This document shows positions 47,904 through 58,778 of a stretch of DNA of 64,000 bases, piece after piece (positions within the stretch are counted from its first letter, which is position 1; the number at the start of each line of letters is the position of its first letter). The notes under the pieces were generated by a model that worked only from the letters and a program-made list of their open reading frames with translations, ran no database searches and had not been told where the DNA came from. Position numbers and translations under genes: made by a program. The DNA is from Methanothermobacter wolfeii (GTDB lineage: Archaea > Methanobacteriota > Methanobacteria > Methanobacteriales > Methanothermobacteraceae), in NCBI RefSeq assembly GCF_025397995.1, contig NZ_CP104550.1, forward strand, positions 1,385,775 through 1,449,774, in the 5' to 3' direction.

Positions 47904-47923
47904 AGAACATTCCTTTTATTTTA
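47892..47923 (+). terminator. sufB terminator hairpin spanning the stop codon
   Basis: GGAATGT-AAAGA-ACATTCC (47895-47913) is a perfect 7-base-pair stem, extendable by AA/TT and a G-T pair. The TAA stop begins at the last stem base and continues into the loop. TTTTATTTTA follows. Confidence 0.75.
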
Positions 47924-48011
47924 GAATTAGAACCTGAAAAAATTCTTTTTTTAATAAAATTAGATGTACCTGGTAAAGGGATCATTAACCTTTTAAATAT
48001 GGTGGCCAGGT

Positions 48012-48278
48012 CTATTCTGAGATTATGATGAACTCACCAACCTTCTCTACCTTGCCGAAGGGCACCAGGAGGTAGTCGCCCTTCTTCTTCGCCCCCTTAA
48101 CATTCACATTCCTTCCCTTCTCAACCTTTATGACAACATCGGTTATCTTGCCTGTCTTGTCATTGATTATGAGCTCCTCCAGCTCCCCGAGGATGCGGGC
48201 GTTGTTGGTGGCCACCTGGTAGCCCTTTATCTCACTCCAGTACTTTTCTTCCCCTTTAATCAGCTTCTTTTCTTCCAT
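48012..48278 (-). CDS. PRC-barrel domain protein
   Basis: Single PRC-barrel protein of 88 residues (MEEKKLIKGEEKYWSEIKGY, then GELEELIINDKTGKITDVVIK, then YLLVPFGKVEKVGEFIII). Such domains occur in RNA processing and in photosynthetic complexes; in archaea free-standing copies have been linked to cell division complexes. I use the ATG at 48278, six bases after AGGTG. It overlaps the end of cobY by about 23 bases and converges on sufB. Confidence 0.75.
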   Translation of the reverse strand: MEEKKLIKGEEKYWSEIKGYQVATNNARILGELEELIINDKTGKITDVVIKVEKGRNVNVKGAKKKGDYLLVPFGKVEKVGEFIIISE

Positions 48279-48867
48279 CATTCTCACCTAAAATTTCCTC
48301 AAGAATCCTCAAATCCCTGGGGGTATTTACATTAACAGCCAGTTCCAGTATGGAAGCCTCAAGGATCTTCTCGGTCTGTACTATGTTTCTACTCATTAAT
48401 ATATTTACCCCGCAGGGTACTAATCCATCCATCCATCCATTAACATCAATTCCATGCTTCCTGCAGAGCTCTTCAGGGACAGCCACGCACATGGCCGGCT
48501 CCTCCGAAGATGTGTACTCTGATATTATCCAGTCTATGGTTGAACCTGAAACAAGGGGGAGGTCTGCATTCATGATAAACAAGGGTTCAGCAGGGTGCCC
48601 TTCAAGCTTTTCAAGCACCTCCTGGAGGTCCTCAACGTATCCACGCCCCGAGGTCCTGATGACAGCGTACCCCTTATCTTTAACGTGCTTCTCTGTCTGT
48701 GGAGTGTTTGGACTGGTCACCACGGTTATATCCGTGATTTTATCTGCTGATTCAAGGTTTTCAAGGACGTGATCAATGAGGGGCCTTCCCAAAACCCTTA
48801 TAAGTGGTTTTTCATTATCCATCTTCAGCCTGGTGCCCCTTCCACCGGCCATTACAAGCGCCCTCAT
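48256..48867 (-). CDS. cobY: Adenosylcobinamide-phosphate guanylyltransferase
   Basis: Archaeal enzyme that activates adenosylcobinamide phosphate with GTP, the non-orthologous replacement of CobU. MRALVMAGGRGTRLKMDNEKPLI is the nucleotidyltransferase signature, and MNADLPLV is the metal motif. I start at this Met (48867), giving 203 residues, because the 19 residues before it are outside the fold. Together with cobZ and cobS in the window it covers the nucleotide-loop assembly of cobamides. Confidence 0.88.
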   Translation of the reverse strand: MRALVMAGGRGTRLKMDNEKPLIRVLGRPLIDHVLENLESADKITDITVVTSPNTPQTEKHVKDKGYAVIRTSGRGYVEDLQEVLEKLEGHPAEPLFIMNADLPLVSGSTIDWIISEYTSSEEPAMCVAVPEELCRKHGIDVNGWMDGLVPCGVNILMSRNIVQTEKILEASILELAVNVNTPRDLRILEEILGENDGRKEAD

Positions 48868-48920
48868 CCCATCAGGTCCGCTTAACTTATGGTTAGCCAA
48901 TTGGCAACCCCGCACCTTAA

Positions 48921-50405
48921 TCATTCAATCCACTTATCTTCCTTGCGTGACTGGAGCTTTCTCCTCATGCCAAGGATGCATGGCCCGTTCTGTCTGCCTC
49001 CGATGGGTGTGTGGGGTGTCCCCATTGAGTTCATGCAACGTGCCATGACAGCAGCTCCCAGTGCAAGGGCATCCGATACAAAGATGCAGTCAGCGAATCT
49101 GTCCTTAACGTACTCGAGTATGAGTTTTGGCTTTGTACCTGTTATACCTGCTCTGCCTGTGACCCCGAGCACAGAGCCCTCCTCTATAACCTCCTCATCA
49201 AAGGCCTCATCTATGAGCCTTTTAACTATCATTGCACTCACATGGTCAAGGGTTGCGAAGAGGGTGTGTATACCATCCTCCTGGTATATTGTATGGCCTA
49301 TCTCTGTGAGTTCAGGGAGTTTATCACCGTTCTTGCCTGCATCGCATCCTATGAGTGTTGTGCCTGCGGTGTAGGCCGCCTCTGTATCCACGGGGACCGT
49401 ACCGAACCTTTTCCTGTTCACGGGTACCTTGCGGATGTCTATGATCTCCTCATGGATCATGGCAGCGTTTTCCTTCGCCTTCTTCCAGTTGGCGCCCTTC
49501 ATGATTGATTTCTTGTAGAGGTCCAGTGCTGCGCCTCCCCTGCAGTCAACCATCTCGGTACCCCTTATAAGGGCGTCGGATATGGCACCGGCGAGTCCGC
49601 AGAAGTTGCCAACGGTCCTTGCGTAGGGTTCATCTGAATTAACTATACGGCCGGCGAGGGTTGTCCCGAAGTCAAGGGAAACACATGGGTTCCTGTAGTC
49701 AACGGTCGTCCACTTTGAGCCAAGCTTTATGCCGGCCGTTACAAGTTCCCCCTCCATCTCATTTGCAACAACCTCCCTGCCGGTTGGGGGTATCACGCTT
49801 GCAACCGCACCGTCAAAGATTACCCTGTCCAGGTAGGAGAAATCCCTGAGGCGTTCGGGTATGTTGTCTATGGACAGGGCCGGGGCCATCTTCCTGGGGG
49901 GTATCCCTGCCTTGAGGCAACCCTCTGCAAGGGCTATTATGAGTTTCCCCACCTCCTCAGGAGACCCGAAGCCTGCTGTAACACCGGTTGATCTTACAAC
50001 AAAGTCAAGGTCCTTTTCGATGTCAACCTTCGCCCTTTTTACTGATTCAAGGATGGTGTCCCTTACAAGTTCGGATACTGATTCCTTTGTAAGTTCAACC
50101 CCCCAGACAGTCTTGCCGAAGACCTCCTCGCACTCCTTCGGGGGTCTTATGTCACGTGTCATCTTCACTGTCTTGTCGAGGAGGTAGCTGCGGCTCGTGT
50201 TGAAGTTGGTTGCTGTGAGTATGCACTTTGTTGTTGTGTTACCGAGTTCAACTGATGCCACGATGTAGTATACATCCGGGCGCATTGAGTAGCCGGATCC
50301 AACAGTTTTTTTTGTGAATGGCGCCGCTCTCGTATCTTCTATGGTTATGAATCTGCTTTTTGCAATTACCGGTTTGGGACCGAAGATTTTACTCAAAAAT
50401 GACAA
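48921..50405 (-). CDS. Methanogenesis marker protein 14
   Basis: Protein of 494 residues found in methanogens, related to the MutL/ASKHA-type ATPases (VASVELGNTTTKCILTATN, CVSLDFGTTLAGRIVNSDEPY, VLGVTGRAGITG). Its function is unknown to me; a role in reactivating or assembling a corrinoid or MCR enzyme is often guessed from the fold and distribution. The start is a TTG at 50405, six bases after GGGGG, with a good TATA box above it. The stop lies just upstream of cobY. Confidence 0.82.
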   Translation of the reverse strand: MSFLSKIFGPKPVIAKSRFITIEDTRAAPFTKKTVGSGYSMRPDVYYIVASVELGNTTTKCILTATNFNTSRSYLLDKTVKMTRDIRPPKECEEVFGKTVWGVELTKESVSELVRDTILESVKRAKVDIEKDLDFVVRSTGVTAGFGSPEEVGKLIIALAEGCLKAGIPPRKMAPALSIDNIPERLRDFSYLDRVIFDGAVASVIPPTGREVVANEMEGELVTAGIKLGSKWTTVDYRNPCVSLDFGTTLAGRIVNSDEPYARTVGNFCGLAGAISDALIRGTEMVDCRGGAALDLYKKSIMKGANWKKAKENAAMIHEEIIDIRKVPVNRKRFGTVPVDTEAAYTAGTTLIGCDAGKNGDKLPELTEIGHTIYQEDGIHTLFATLDHVSAMIVKRLIDEAFDEEVIEEGSVLGVTGRAGITGTKPKLILEYVKDRFADCIFVSDALALGAAVMARCMNSMGTPHTPIGGRQNGPCILGMRRKLQSRKEDKWIE

Positions 50406-50445
50406 GTGATTACCCCCTTATTCAATGTAATATTGTATTCCAGGA

Positions 50446-50460
50446 AATAATATAAATCTT
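50446..50460 (-). promoter_or_regulatory. TATA promoter of the marker 14 gene
   Basis: The minus strand reads AAGATTTATATTATT; transcription would start near 50425, about 20 bases before the TTG start. Confidence 0.6.
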
Positions 50461-50574
50461 ATGAATAGGCGCCGATAGAAAATAATAAAAGTTAACCCTT
50501 CCCTGTGGCTCTGTAGCCCCTGAAAATGGAAAAATAAAATGGTGAAGTGGTGAAGAAGAATCCCGCTGATAAAT

Positions 50575-51006
50575 TTAAACTGTCCTTACCAGGTGTATGG
50601 TGCATGGGGCGTAGTGTACGACCTTCTCTGATACACTGCCAAGGAGGTGTTTGTCCACGAGGCTCTTACCTGTCCCCATTATGATCACATCAACAGCCTC
50701 CTCCTCTGCAAGTTTAACTATCTCATCTGCCGGGTCGCCCTCAAGCATAACACCCCTGAACTTGATGTTGGGGTTTCCAGAACCTGTAAGGGCCTTTTCC
50801 ATGTCTCGGAGTATCTCCTTTCCGCGGGCTGTGAGTTCCCTGATCATCATCTCCTTAACCTTTTTAGGTGTCAGGAACGGGACCGAGGTGTCAACAACAT
50901 AGAGGCAGATAACCTCGGCTTCTCTGCCGTGCAGGAGGTCAAGTGTGTGCTCTATGAGTTCATCCATGTATTCGCCCATTGTTGGAACAAGAATTTTACG
51001 GTACAT
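50575..51006 (-). CDS. Universal stress protein A family protein
   Basis: ATP-binding UspA-type protein of 143 residues: [20 protein letters not shown] at the N terminus and [26 protein letters not shown] near the C terminus, where [14 protein letters not shown] is the nucleotide-binding GxxG(9x)GS motif. It overlaps the end of the exchanger gene region and probably forms an operon with it. The ATG at 51006 is preferred over a GTG nine bases upstream. Confidence 0.9.
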   Translation of the reverse strand: MYRKILVPTMGEYMDELIEHTLDLLHGREAEVICLYVVDTSVPFLTPKKVKEMMIRELTARGKEILRDMEKALTGSGNPNIKFRGVMLEGDPADEIVKLAEEEAVDVIIMGTGKSLVDKHLLGSVSEKVVHYAPCTIHLVRTV

Positions 51007-51011
51007 TTCAA

Positions 51012-51968
51012 TCACGCCAGTACAAACAATCTCATTACAATATATGATATGTATACTGCAAGTAAAATAATTCCCCCGCTCCTTCTAAGTTTCATGCCCC
51101 CCTGTCTGATAAGGAGGACAAGGAGTACGGACACAAGGATCATCACCGGGGCGTCGAAGCTCAGTGACAGTGGTTCAACAGGGACCGGGTTTATCATGGC
51201 AGGTACCCCTATGCCTATGAGTATGTTGAAGGTGTTGCTTCCAAGTACTGTGCCTATTGAGAGTTCATGAAGTCCCTTAACAGCGGAGGATAGTGTAACA
51301 ACAAGTTCAGGTATGCTTGTACCTATGGCGAGGGTGAAGAGCCCCATTATCATGGCAGGGATCCCTGCAATGTCTGCAAGTTCAACACCCGTGTATACAA
51401 GGATACGGCAGCCTATTACAAGACCCGTGAATCCAAGCACCGTAAGTCCAATCTTTTTAACATCAAGGGGTTCCTTCATCCTTTCATTTGAACTGTCCTT
51501 TGAATACGCCTTCTGGGCGTTTATAAGGCGCATGAGGTATACCAGGTAGACCACGACCATTATGACCGCTGCGACTTTTCCGATGCTTCCAAAGAACATG
51601 AAAAACAGTAGAACCAGTCCGGTTAGAATGGTTGCGCTGAAATCCCTTTTAAGTCCATCGGTGTTTGTTTCTATGACCCCGGCAACCACCGCGGAGATAC
51701 CGAGTATCCCTGCAATGTTCCATATGTTTGATCCTATAACACACCCCACCCCTATATCCGTGCTTCCAGAGAGGGATGCTATGAGTGCTGATCCGAATTC
51801 AGGGAGTGATGTGCCGATTGCAGATGCTGTGACACCAAGTATAACCTCTGATATCCCGAAGGATGATCCAAGGTCCACGAGATTGTCTACAAATAAATCT
51901 GCTGATTTTATGACGATAATCAAAGAAGCTGCAAGGGCAGCTACCAGGATTAGTATTCTCTCAATCAA
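51012..51968 (-). CDS. Sodium/calcium exchanger family protein (CaCA)
   Basis: Membrane antiporter of 318 residues with two inverted repeats. The alpha motifs are [19 protein letters not shown] with [12 protein letters not shown] in the first half, and [18 protein letters not shown] with [12 protein letters not shown] in the second. About ten helices are visible. The ion pair is likely Na+/Ca2+, by family. It is transcribed together with the UspA gene. Confidence 0.9.
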   Translation of the reverse strand: MIERILILVAALAASLIIVIKSADLFVDNLVDLGSSFGISEVILGVTASAIGTSLPEFGSALIASLSGSTDIGVGCVIGSNIWNIAGILGISAVVAGVIETNTDGLKRDFSATILTGLVLLFFMFFGSIGKVAAVIMVVVYLVYLMRLINAQKAYSKDSSNERMKEPLDVKKIGLTVLGFTGLVIGCRILVYTGVELADIAGIPAMIMGLFTLAIGTSIPELVVTLSSAVKGLHELSIGTVLGSNTFNILIGIGVPAMINPVPVEPLSLSFDAPVMILVSVLLVLLIRQGGMKLRRSGGIILLAVYISYIVMRLFVLA

Positions 51969-52136
51969 GGTACCACCGTTAAAGTTTATCCTGATGTTTC
52001 CACTGGATCACCAGATGAACCAGTATATTAATTGTGCATGGTCACTTAAAACCTTATCACGGAAGTATGTTGCCGTCTTCTCCTATTTAAATAATTTGTT
52101 AATATAAAAAATAAAATAAGTATTAAAACATGTTGG

Positions 52137-52169
52137 AAAAAAATAAATTTTGGTTGCTCCTAGAGCAAC
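52137..52169 (-). terminator. mtr operon terminator with the mtrH stop codon as loop
   Basis: On the minus strand GTTGCTC-TAG-GAGCAAC is a perfect 7-base-pair stem whose three-base loop is exactly the mtrH stop codon. A run of seven T residues follows at 52143-52137. Confidence 0.75.
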
Positions 52170-53092
52170 TTGAAGAATGGGTGGTCCTCAACTGGCTCTG
52201 TGCCTATGTCCTTGGCTGCTTCACTTATGAATATGTCAGCCATTGCACAGGCAGGGAAGGCTATCCTTGCGTTTTCTATTGGACCGAAAAGGACGAAGTC
52301 ACCACCGGCCATCTGCTGGATCAGGTTGGATCCAACGTCACAGACAGGCCAGGCCTCCTTGTGGTCCTTCTTGTATCCTCGGAGCCAGTCCCATGCTGAT
52401 GGCACGTTGTGTATACCGCTACCAACAGGGTAACCCCATTTGCTCTTAACTGCGAAGGATGTCCTCACAGCAACACCTGCACCCTGACCGAGTGGTGTTA
52501 CAGCAACGTCCATGAGGTACTTGTCAATACCGCAGTCGGCTGCCATTTCAAGGAGACCCTTGTCTATTGTGCCTGCACCGTCTTCCCATATGCCTATTTT
52601 ACCCTCAACTGTTGGGTCCATTGGGTTGAAACCCAGGACAATTGAAGCTGAGAGTTTTGTGTCCTTAAGGGCTTCAAGTTCTGACTCATCGGCGGACATG
52701 TTAACTGAGTTGTAGATTGCCCTCTCCTCAAGGCCGACTTCACTGGCGTACTGTGCACCGGCGATCCTTGCCTCACCGGATGTTGAGTCTATGAAGAATG
52801 GTGCGTCTGTAACGTCACCCACAAATTCAAGGTACTTCACGATTGCCTCAGGTGTCTGACCGAAGGTCTGGACGATGTGAGGGTTTCCTGTGACGTCAGA
52901 CATCTCTTCCTGGGTCTTTATGAGTTCCTCTGCCTTGTCCTTGTCAAAGACACCTGCCTTTTCATCATCGATGATACTGTGTCCACCATAAAATATTGTT
53001 CCAGCTAAAACAGTTGGGTACTCTCCTGGCTGACCACCAATTTTGGTTCCAGCTATATCCAGTACGATCTGTTCCTTATCAAACCTAAACAT
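52160..53092 (-). CDS. mtrH: Tetrahydromethanopterin S-methyltransferase subunit H
   Basis: Soluble subunit of 310 residues that moves the methyl group from methyl-H4MPT to the corrinoid of MtrA. MFRFDKEQIVLDIAGTKIGG begins the protein; DAPFFIDSTSGEARIAGA and the following barrel resemble other methyl-corrinoid transferases. It is the last gene of mtrEDCBAFGH. Its stop codon is in the loop of a terminator hairpin. Confidence 0.97.
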   Translation of the reverse strand: MFRFDKEQIVLDIAGTKIGGQPGEYPTVLAGTIFYGGHSIIDDEKAGVFDKDKAEELIKTQEEMSDVTGNPHIVQTFGQTPEAIVKYLEFVGDVTDAPFFIDSTSGEARIAGAQYASEVGLEERAIYNSVNMSADESELEALKDTKLSASIVLGFNPMDPTVEGKIGIWEDGAGTIDKGLLEMAADCGIDKYLMDVAVTPLGQGAGVAVRTSFAVKSKWGYPVGSGIHNVPSAWDWLRGYKKDHKEAWPVCDVGSNLIQQMAGGDFVLFGPIENARIAFPACAMADIFISEAAKDIGTEPVEDHPFFKLL

Positions 53093-53107
53093 ATGTAAAC
53101 CTCCGAG

Positions 53108-53574
<467 letters not shown>

Positions 53575-53586
53575 CTGGAAACCTCC

Positions 53587-54303
53587 CTAGACCAGTAGAA
53601 GTATACCCAGTGTCAGGGTGAAGGCGAGGCCGATCATTATGCCCTGAACCTTACCTGAGTACATACCGGCGAACATTCTGTTGGTGGAACCTATCATCTT
53701 AACCTGTGTCTGGATGTTCCTCATCCTGGCCTCTATAAGGGCTGTTTCAGGAGCCACAGGTTTGACTTCCTCTCCCTCTTCTTCTTCGCCGCCTTCTTCC
53801 ACTTTTATAATCATTGCCTCTTCTTCGAATGCCCCTGGGTCCTTCTCGATGCACTCCTTGACCTTGGCCTTGATTGCGTCGGCGTCCTCAACGTCAATGA
53901 GGTTTACAATTTCCAGCTGTTTCTGGAACCTCTCAATACCCTCATCAGGTATGTTCTCTATGTATGGAATTGCACCGGTTGCACCGATGATGTTCCTTTT
54001 ATCAGGGTCAACACCGTTCTGGTGGAGGGCCTCTATACTCTGACCTGTTATGTGGCCCTGGACCTCTGAACCGCATAGAATGAGGAACCTGATGTTGGGG
54101 TTTGATATGAGGTTGGCGATCATCTTTTCAATACCGAGGTTCTCTGTTTTGCATGGCCCTGCGATTGCAGCGCCTGCTTCTACTGGAACGTCCTCTATGT
54201 GTGAGGCAAGGGTGGTGGCAGCCACTGGACTTTCAGGGTCCCCTACAATGTAGTCCCCGTTAACCACGGGCCATCCTTCAGCAGGTGATTTCTTTTCAAC
54301 CAC
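53587..54303 (-). CDS. mtrA: Tetrahydromethanopterin S-methyltransferase subunit A
   Basis: Corrinoid-carrying subunit of 238 residues. His84, in [12 protein letters not shown], is the lower axial cobalt ligand known for this subunit. A C-terminal membrane helix ([18 protein letters not shown]) anchors it, after a linker rich in Glu ([15 protein letters not shown]). The cobamide made with the help of cobZ, cobS and cobY in this window is its cofactor. Confidence 0.97.
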   Translation of the reverse strand: MVEKKSPAEGWPVVNGDYIVGDPESPVAATTLASHIEDVPVEAGAAIAGPCKTENLGIEKMIANLISNPNIRFLILCGSEVQGHITGQSIEALHQNGVDPDKRNIIGATGAIPYIENIPDEGIERFQKQLEIVNLIDVEDADAIKAKVKECIEKDPGAFEEEAMIIKVEEGGEEEEGEEVKPVAPETALIEARMRNIQTQVKMIGSTNRMFAGMYSGKVQGIMIGLAFTLTLGILLLV

Positions 54304-54315
54304 TCATAACACCTC

Positions 54316-54618
54316 CTATAAGAGCACGGCAAACATGATGATCAGACCAAGAATGAACCCATAGACCATGTTTGTGAGTTTACCTGCTGTGAGATAAACA
54401 CCTTCCCTTCCAGGGTAGGAACCCTCGGAAACGGTTGTTGGGTCCAGTGAGTTAATCAGATCATCTGCTGTAGCCTCTAGTGCAGCTATCTGTTCGTTTA
54501 TTTCATCCATGGATAATATTATAACTTCTCTTCCAAGAGAAGCCCCTATCATACCGGTGGATGGATCAAGGGTCAGGTTGTATTCCGGTACTATCTTAAC
54601 TATTGGTAGCATTTCCAT
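54316..54618 (-). CDS. mtrB: Tetrahydromethanopterin S-methyltransferase subunit B
   Basis: Subunit of 100 residues with a soluble N-terminal part ([22 protein letters not shown]), a helical middle and a C-terminal membrane helix ([19 protein letters not shown]). Between mtrC and mtrA in the conserved order. Confidence 0.94.
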   Translation of the reverse strand: MEMLPIVKIVPEYNLTLDPSTGMIGASLGREVIILSMDEINEQIAALEATADDLINSLDPTTVSEGSYPGREGVYLTAGKLTNMVYGFILGLIIMFAVLL

Positions 54619-54629
54619 TTTGGAGCCTC

Positions 54630-55433
54630 CTACTGCTCTTCCTCCTTAGGCCAGAGACCTGACCATTTCACAGATGCGGCTTCCTCGAAGGATGCTTCTA
54701 TGAATGACTTTATAGCAACAACCCATGCGAGTGCACCCACCAGTGAAACCAGCCACCAGCCAGGGTTCAAGCCTATTCCAAGGAGCCCTACAATGGCCAT
54801 TGAGAGGAAACCTGTTGAGGCTGCCAGTTTAAGTGTCCTGGTCTGGTTCTCGTTTGGACCTAGACATGCGTTGAATGGGTGCTGGATTGCCATTGTGTTG
54901 AGTATGAAGAGCAGGCCTATGAACCCTGTTGATATGACTGATGTGAGCATTGCCTGCATTGTGTAGCTTCCGGCTATGGCTGCTGAGAATCCAAGGACTG
55001 AAAGTGCAGCCGCACCTGATATTTCAGCCGTGCACTTCTCGAGTATCGGAATTTTCATCTTAACTATCCTTTTACCCAGCACAGCCACCACGATACCCAG
55101 TATCATGGCAAGTACAAATCCAACCACTGGCACTGCTATTGCAGGCACCACAAAGACTGATGCGAGTCCAGCGACGGCACCCACTATACCTATTGCAAGG
55201 GACATGTAGCCTATTGATGGCACACCCGTACCGAGACCGTAACTTGCAACCCTCCTTATGGCGTCTGCACCCCATACTATTGCGCAGACTGCCCCGAGGG
55301 AGGCCAGTACAGGGCCTATTACAGGGTTAAATGCAGATAAATAGATCCCTGCAAGTCCGCCGATTATTCCAAGGGCCATCAGGTTTGTTTCAGGTATGGC
55401 TGCGCCGGCCGGTCCTCCTGCTGCTACTGACAT
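54630..55433 (-). CDS. mtrC: Tetrahydromethanopterin S-methyltransferase subunit C
   Basis: Integral membrane subunit of 267 residues with about seven hydrophobic helices, one of the three (C, D, E) that form the membrane globe for Na+ translocation. The start overlaps the mtrD stop. Confidence 0.95.
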   Translation of the reverse strand: MSVAAGGPAGAAIPETNLMALGIIGGLAGIYLSAFNPVIGPVLASLGAVCAIVWGADAIRRVASYGLGTGVPSIGYMSLAIGIVGAVAGLASVFVVPAIAVPVVGFVLAMILGIVVAVLGKRIVKMKIPILEKCTAEISGAAALSVLGFSAAIAGSYTMQAMLTSVISTGFIGLLFILNTMAIQHPFNACLGPNENQTRTLKLAASTGFLSMAIVGLLGIGLNPGWWLVSLVGALAWVVAIKSFIEASFEEAASVKWSGLWPKEEEQ

Positions 55434-56134
55434 TAGAAGACACCTCCATATACCAGTAATGTTGAAAGAGCGCCTGCAACAATGGAGGCTATAAGACAGG
55501 CCACTATTCCACGCCCTATCCTCTTGAATTTAGGATCATGGAAACCTTCAATTGTACCTCCAATGTTATATGATGCAATTACCGCGTTTATGAAGAATAT
55601 GCCCACGGCAAAGATCGCTGCAACACCTGCAGCCCCCATTGCACCATATGACAGGGTCTTAAGGGCCTCGTTCAGTGCCCAGTAGATCAGTCCACCGCCT
55701 ATTCCACCAAGGGCCCCTCCGATTATACCGCTCACAAAGCAGACTGTTGGGAGGCCGTGCCCCTCGGTACCAGGGGTGACGTATTTTTCCTGCTCCATCT
55801 TTGTTATCGGGTCAACAGCCACCTTTGCAGATACAGGGACCGTGCCAACACCAAAGACGTAGATAAGGTTACCCACAAGCATGGTGATACCGATCATGAG
55901 CATTGAACCAACAGCCCCTGCAGCCATTATGAGTAGTGGGGGCTGGCCTGTCATTGCTGCGGCGGTTATGAGTCCTGTTAGACCTGCACCTGCAGCAAGC
56001 ATAGCTGTACCGGTACCCACACCTGTTGCTGTTGCCATAGCTGCCGGCGCACCACCCACAGGTACGAAGTGTACACCTCCACCTATGAGTACTCCTCCAG
56101 CGGTTATAGCTCCTATCAGTAGTAATGGATCCAT
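55433..56134 (-). CDS. mtrD: Tetrahydromethanopterin S-methyltransferase subunit D
   Basis: Integral membrane subunit of 233 residues, glycine- and alanine-rich, with six or so helices. The stop of mtrE abuts its ATG. Member of the C/D/E membrane core. Confidence 0.95.
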   Translation of the reverse strand: MDPLLLIGAITAGGVLIGGGVHFVPVGGAPAAMATATGVGTGTAMLAAGAGLTGLITAAAMTGQPPLLIMAAGAVGSMLMIGITMLVGNLIYVFGVGTVPVSAKVAVDPITKMEQEKYVTPGTEGHGLPTVCFVSGIIGGALGGIGGGLIYWALNEALKTLSYGAMGAAGVAAIFAVGIFFINAVIASYNIGGTIEGFHDPKFKRIGRGIVACLIASIVAGALSTLLVYGGVF

Positions 56135-57022
56135 CTATTCATCCTCCTTGTATGGTCCATATGTGTTTCTTGCAAAGACTTCAAGCCTGTTGTTGAGGAT
56201 TATCAGTAACAAGACTATGATGAGACCTGATATTATTCCGCCGGTTATACCGAAGACTATCGTGTTCCAAAAGCTCAGGAATACTATTGCTCCGAATGCA
56301 AAGCCTGTTAATGGTCCTCCGTACTTTGCACAGAAGTGAGCTACGTCCATTGAGTTCCTGGCTCCAAGCTCTGCCTTTGTTGTTATGTCACCGTGAATCG
56401 CAACAGGTATACCTCCACCGAAGGGGTACTGCTGGTACTCCCTCTCAGCACCGTAGTGGACGTCCCCTGTTGATGAACCTATTGCACCGACGGTTATACC
56501 CCAGAGCACTGCAAGAAGTGGCAGCGGGAATGGGTGTCCAAAGCCAGGGATCGGTAGTGTCATGAGGTAGGATAATCCCACGATACAGAATGTCACAATA
56601 AATCCATGCCCTGCTATCGGGCCTAAGTGCTGAACCAGCATGTCCATGAAGAGTGGCTGGTTGAACTGGGACTGGCTTACTATTCGTCCCATGTGGGATG
56701 TTACAGCGTAGGTTGTGTGCACCATCGCAGCGATCACTGAACCAACTGCAATAGCCATTATTACAGGTAGCTGCATTGAGTTTAGAAGCACGTATGCAAC
56801 TGAACCAGCAATTCCGCACCAGGTACCGTATGCAACGGGTTCCCCTGACACGGCCTTGTTGATTATACGGTGCAGGTGCCCCATCTGTGGTGCCAGCTGA
56901 ACCTGTGAGTTAGGGTTACTCTGGGATCCTACGTCGGACTCTAAGTCCTCTGCGGCTCCTGCTATGGTTGCAGCTGCACCCATGAGAGCTACAACACCTA
57001 AACCTGTTATCATAGGGTCCAT
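56135..57022 (-). CDS. mtrE: Tetrahydromethanopterin S-methyltransferase subunit E
   Basis: First gene of the mtr operon; membrane subunit of 295 residues (MDPMITGLGVVALMGAAATIAGAAEDLE) with six helices and a large cytoplasmic loop containing SSTGDVHYGAEREYQQYPFGGG. MtrE is often assigned the Na+ path. The ATG follows AAAGGAGG, right after the mcr terminator. Confidence 0.96.
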   Translation of the reverse strand: MDPMITGLGVVALMGAAATIAGAAEDLESDVGSQSNPNSQVQLAPQMGHLHRIINKAVSGEPVAYGTWCGIAGSVAYVLLNSMQLPVIMAIAVGSVIAAMVHTTYAVTSHMGRIVSQSQFNQPLFMDMLVQHLGPIAGHGFIVTFCIVGLSYLMTLPIPGFGHPFPLPLLAVLWGITVGAIGSSTGDVHYGAEREYQQYPFGGGIPVAIHGDITTKAELGARNSMDVAHFCAKYGGPLTGFAFGAIVFLSFWNTIVFGITGGIISGLIIVLLLIILNNRLEVFARNTYGPYKEDE

Positions 57023-57049
57023 ATTTCTTCCTCCTTTTATTTTTTAGAT

Positions 57050-57097
57050 AAAAAAAATTAGGTGCATTACACTTAAAAAGTTTACGTGTAATGCACC
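57050..57097 (-). terminator. Terminator between the mcr and mtr operons
   Basis: GGTGCATTACAC at 57061-57072 pairs perfectly with GTGTAATGCACC at 57086-57097 (12 base pairs, 13-base loop); on the minus strand a run of eight T residues follows at 57057-57050. It lies 10 bases after the mcrA stop and 28 bases before mtrE, so mtr is probably fed by read-through plus a promoter of its own. Confidence 0.85.
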
Positions 57098-57106
57098 TTC
57101 GTTAAT

Positions 57107-58759
57107 CTACTTTGCAGGTGTTATAAGTGCCCTTTCACCTGCCGGTTCGAACTCTCGTAGAGCACCTTTGGCGAACTCGCCACGGACGTTTGTGAAGTCG
57201 AAGACGAGGTTGTCGTCTGCGAAGGCTATCTTCACAAGCGGGTTGAACACGAAGGCGTCTCCACGGGCAGCGTGCGGTGCCTGTGATATACCTGCGTATT
57301 CACCCTGGTGGCCCACGTTCATGGCGTAGTTTGGATAGTTAGGTCCACGAAGCTCCAGTGGCAGTCCCTCGTCGCCCCTTATTGAGAAGACGTTGGATGC
57401 ACCGCACTGGTCCTGCAGGTCGTAACCATAGAATCCAAGCCTGGAGTGCTGTTCCTTGTGGAGGTACATTGAAAGGTACCATCCACTCAGACCTGTCTGG
57501 GCGTTTCCTGTTGCAAATGCTGTTGAACATCCAGCTGCGGCTGCAACTACGGCTGCCCTCTGGGATCCTCCGAACTGGTCCTCCAGGAGTGCTGGGTATT
57601 CTTCGTACTGTTCAAGTCCGTAGAACGTGACCTCAGTTGCAATATCAAGGACCGTGTCCATGGTGTTCGGTGCCTCACAGAGTCCATATTTGTCTTCCAC
57701 GTACTCCTTACCGAAGTAGGTGAAGTCATCCAGAATGTTATCTGTGTAGGCTGCTGTTGCGTACTGGGTGAATCCAACACCACCTGACATGTAGGATCCT
57801 AGCCAGATCTGGTCATAGAGCATTGCACCGGTTGCAACCACGTCAAGGCTTACGCGGACAGGGTCATCGTAGTTGACTCTTGAGCTCTGACAGATGTCTG
57901 CCAGGTAACCGAATGGTACACCACCAGGTTCGTTTTCACCCCTTGCACGTCTCACAGGTAGATAGGTACCCATGTGAATGACTTCGGCGTGTTTTGCAGC
58001 GTATGCGAAGTCACCTGTTGCGGCTTCACCTGCTGCCTGTTTGTAGGCTGAAATCATTGACATACCGATCTGCATGGCAGACCATCGTGAGGTTGTTGCA
58101 CCATCACATGTCCTTGAGACTATGGTTGGGATCCTGACAACTTGCCAGATTCCGTCTCCGACCTCTGCCTTGAGGGTTTCTGCCTGGTCTTCTGGGAACT
58201 GTTTGTTGATGTCTATGACGAATGCAGGGTCGATTTCGTCTGCTATTTCATCGTTACCCGTGAATACCTTGACGTAACTGTCTGCCACCAGTGCTGGGTG
58301 GGTTTCCACCATGTGTTCCTGGACAACGGCTGCACCTGGCATTGCGTGGTTCACTGTTTCAAGGTAGTGGGTTATTGTCTCTGGTGTGACCTCTTTACCC
58401 AGCCTCTTTTCTATAACGGCGTGGGCATGGTTTAAACCGACTATAACGGTCCTTCTTATGTCGTCCCACAGCTGCTGCATTGCAGCGTTGTTGACGAAGT
58501 GTAGGTCGTCACCTTCAACATAGGTGTCAGTTGTTGAAACCTGGTAGGGCATGAGCACCCTCTGACCAAGAGGGGTACCTATGTCAGGGTTGTACTGTGG
58601 GATTCCTCTTTTTTCAGCCACTTCTTTACCAGCATTCACAAACTCGGTTTTCCTTTCGGACTGTTTCCAGCCTCCAAGTGTGTAAAATGTGGTTTTCTTC
58701 TCTTCAGGGGATTCTTCAAATTTTTTCTTTAATGCATTTATAAACAATTTGTCAGCCAT
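57107..58759 (-). CDS. mcrA: Methyl-coenzyme M reductase I, alpha subunit
   Basis: Catalytic subunit that binds nickel coenzyme F430. Counting residues in this 550-residue protein places the known landmarks exactly: Gln147 (axial nickel ligand), His257 (N-methylated), Arg271 (C-methylated), Gln400 (C-methylated), Gly445 (thioglycine), Asp450 and Cys452 (S-methylated), as established for M. marburgensis MCR I. The start follows GGAGGTG. The genes for Arg and probably Gln methylation lie upstream of mcrB on the other strand. Confidence 0.98.
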   Translation of the reverse strand: MADKLFINALKKKFEESPEEKKTTFYTLGGWKQSERKTEFVNAGKEVAEKRGIPQYNPDIGTPLGQRVLMPYQVSTTDTYVEGDDLHFVNNAAMQQLWDDIRRTVIVGLNHAHAVIEKRLGKEVTPETITHYLETVNHAMPGAAVVQEHMVETHPALVADSYVKVFTGNDEIADEIDPAFVIDINKQFPEDQAETLKAEVGDGIWQVVRIPTIVSRTCDGATTSRWSAMQIGMSMISAYKQAAGEAATGDFAYAAKHAEVIHMGTYLPVRRARGENEPGGVPFGYLADICQSSRVNYDDPVRVSLDVVATGAMLYDQIWLGSYMSGGVGFTQYATAAYTDNILDDFTYFGKEYVEDKYGLCEAPNTMDTVLDIATEVTFYGLEQYEEYPALLEDQFGGSQRAAVVAAAAGCSTAFATGNAQTGLSGWYLSMYLHKEQHSRLGFYGYDLQDQCGASNVFSIRGDEGLPLELRGPNYPNYAMNVGHQGEYAGISQAPHAARGDAFVFNPLVKIAFADDNLVFDFTNVRGEFAKGALREFEPAGERALITPAK

Positions 58760-58778
58760 AATCTACACCTCCCCCGGA

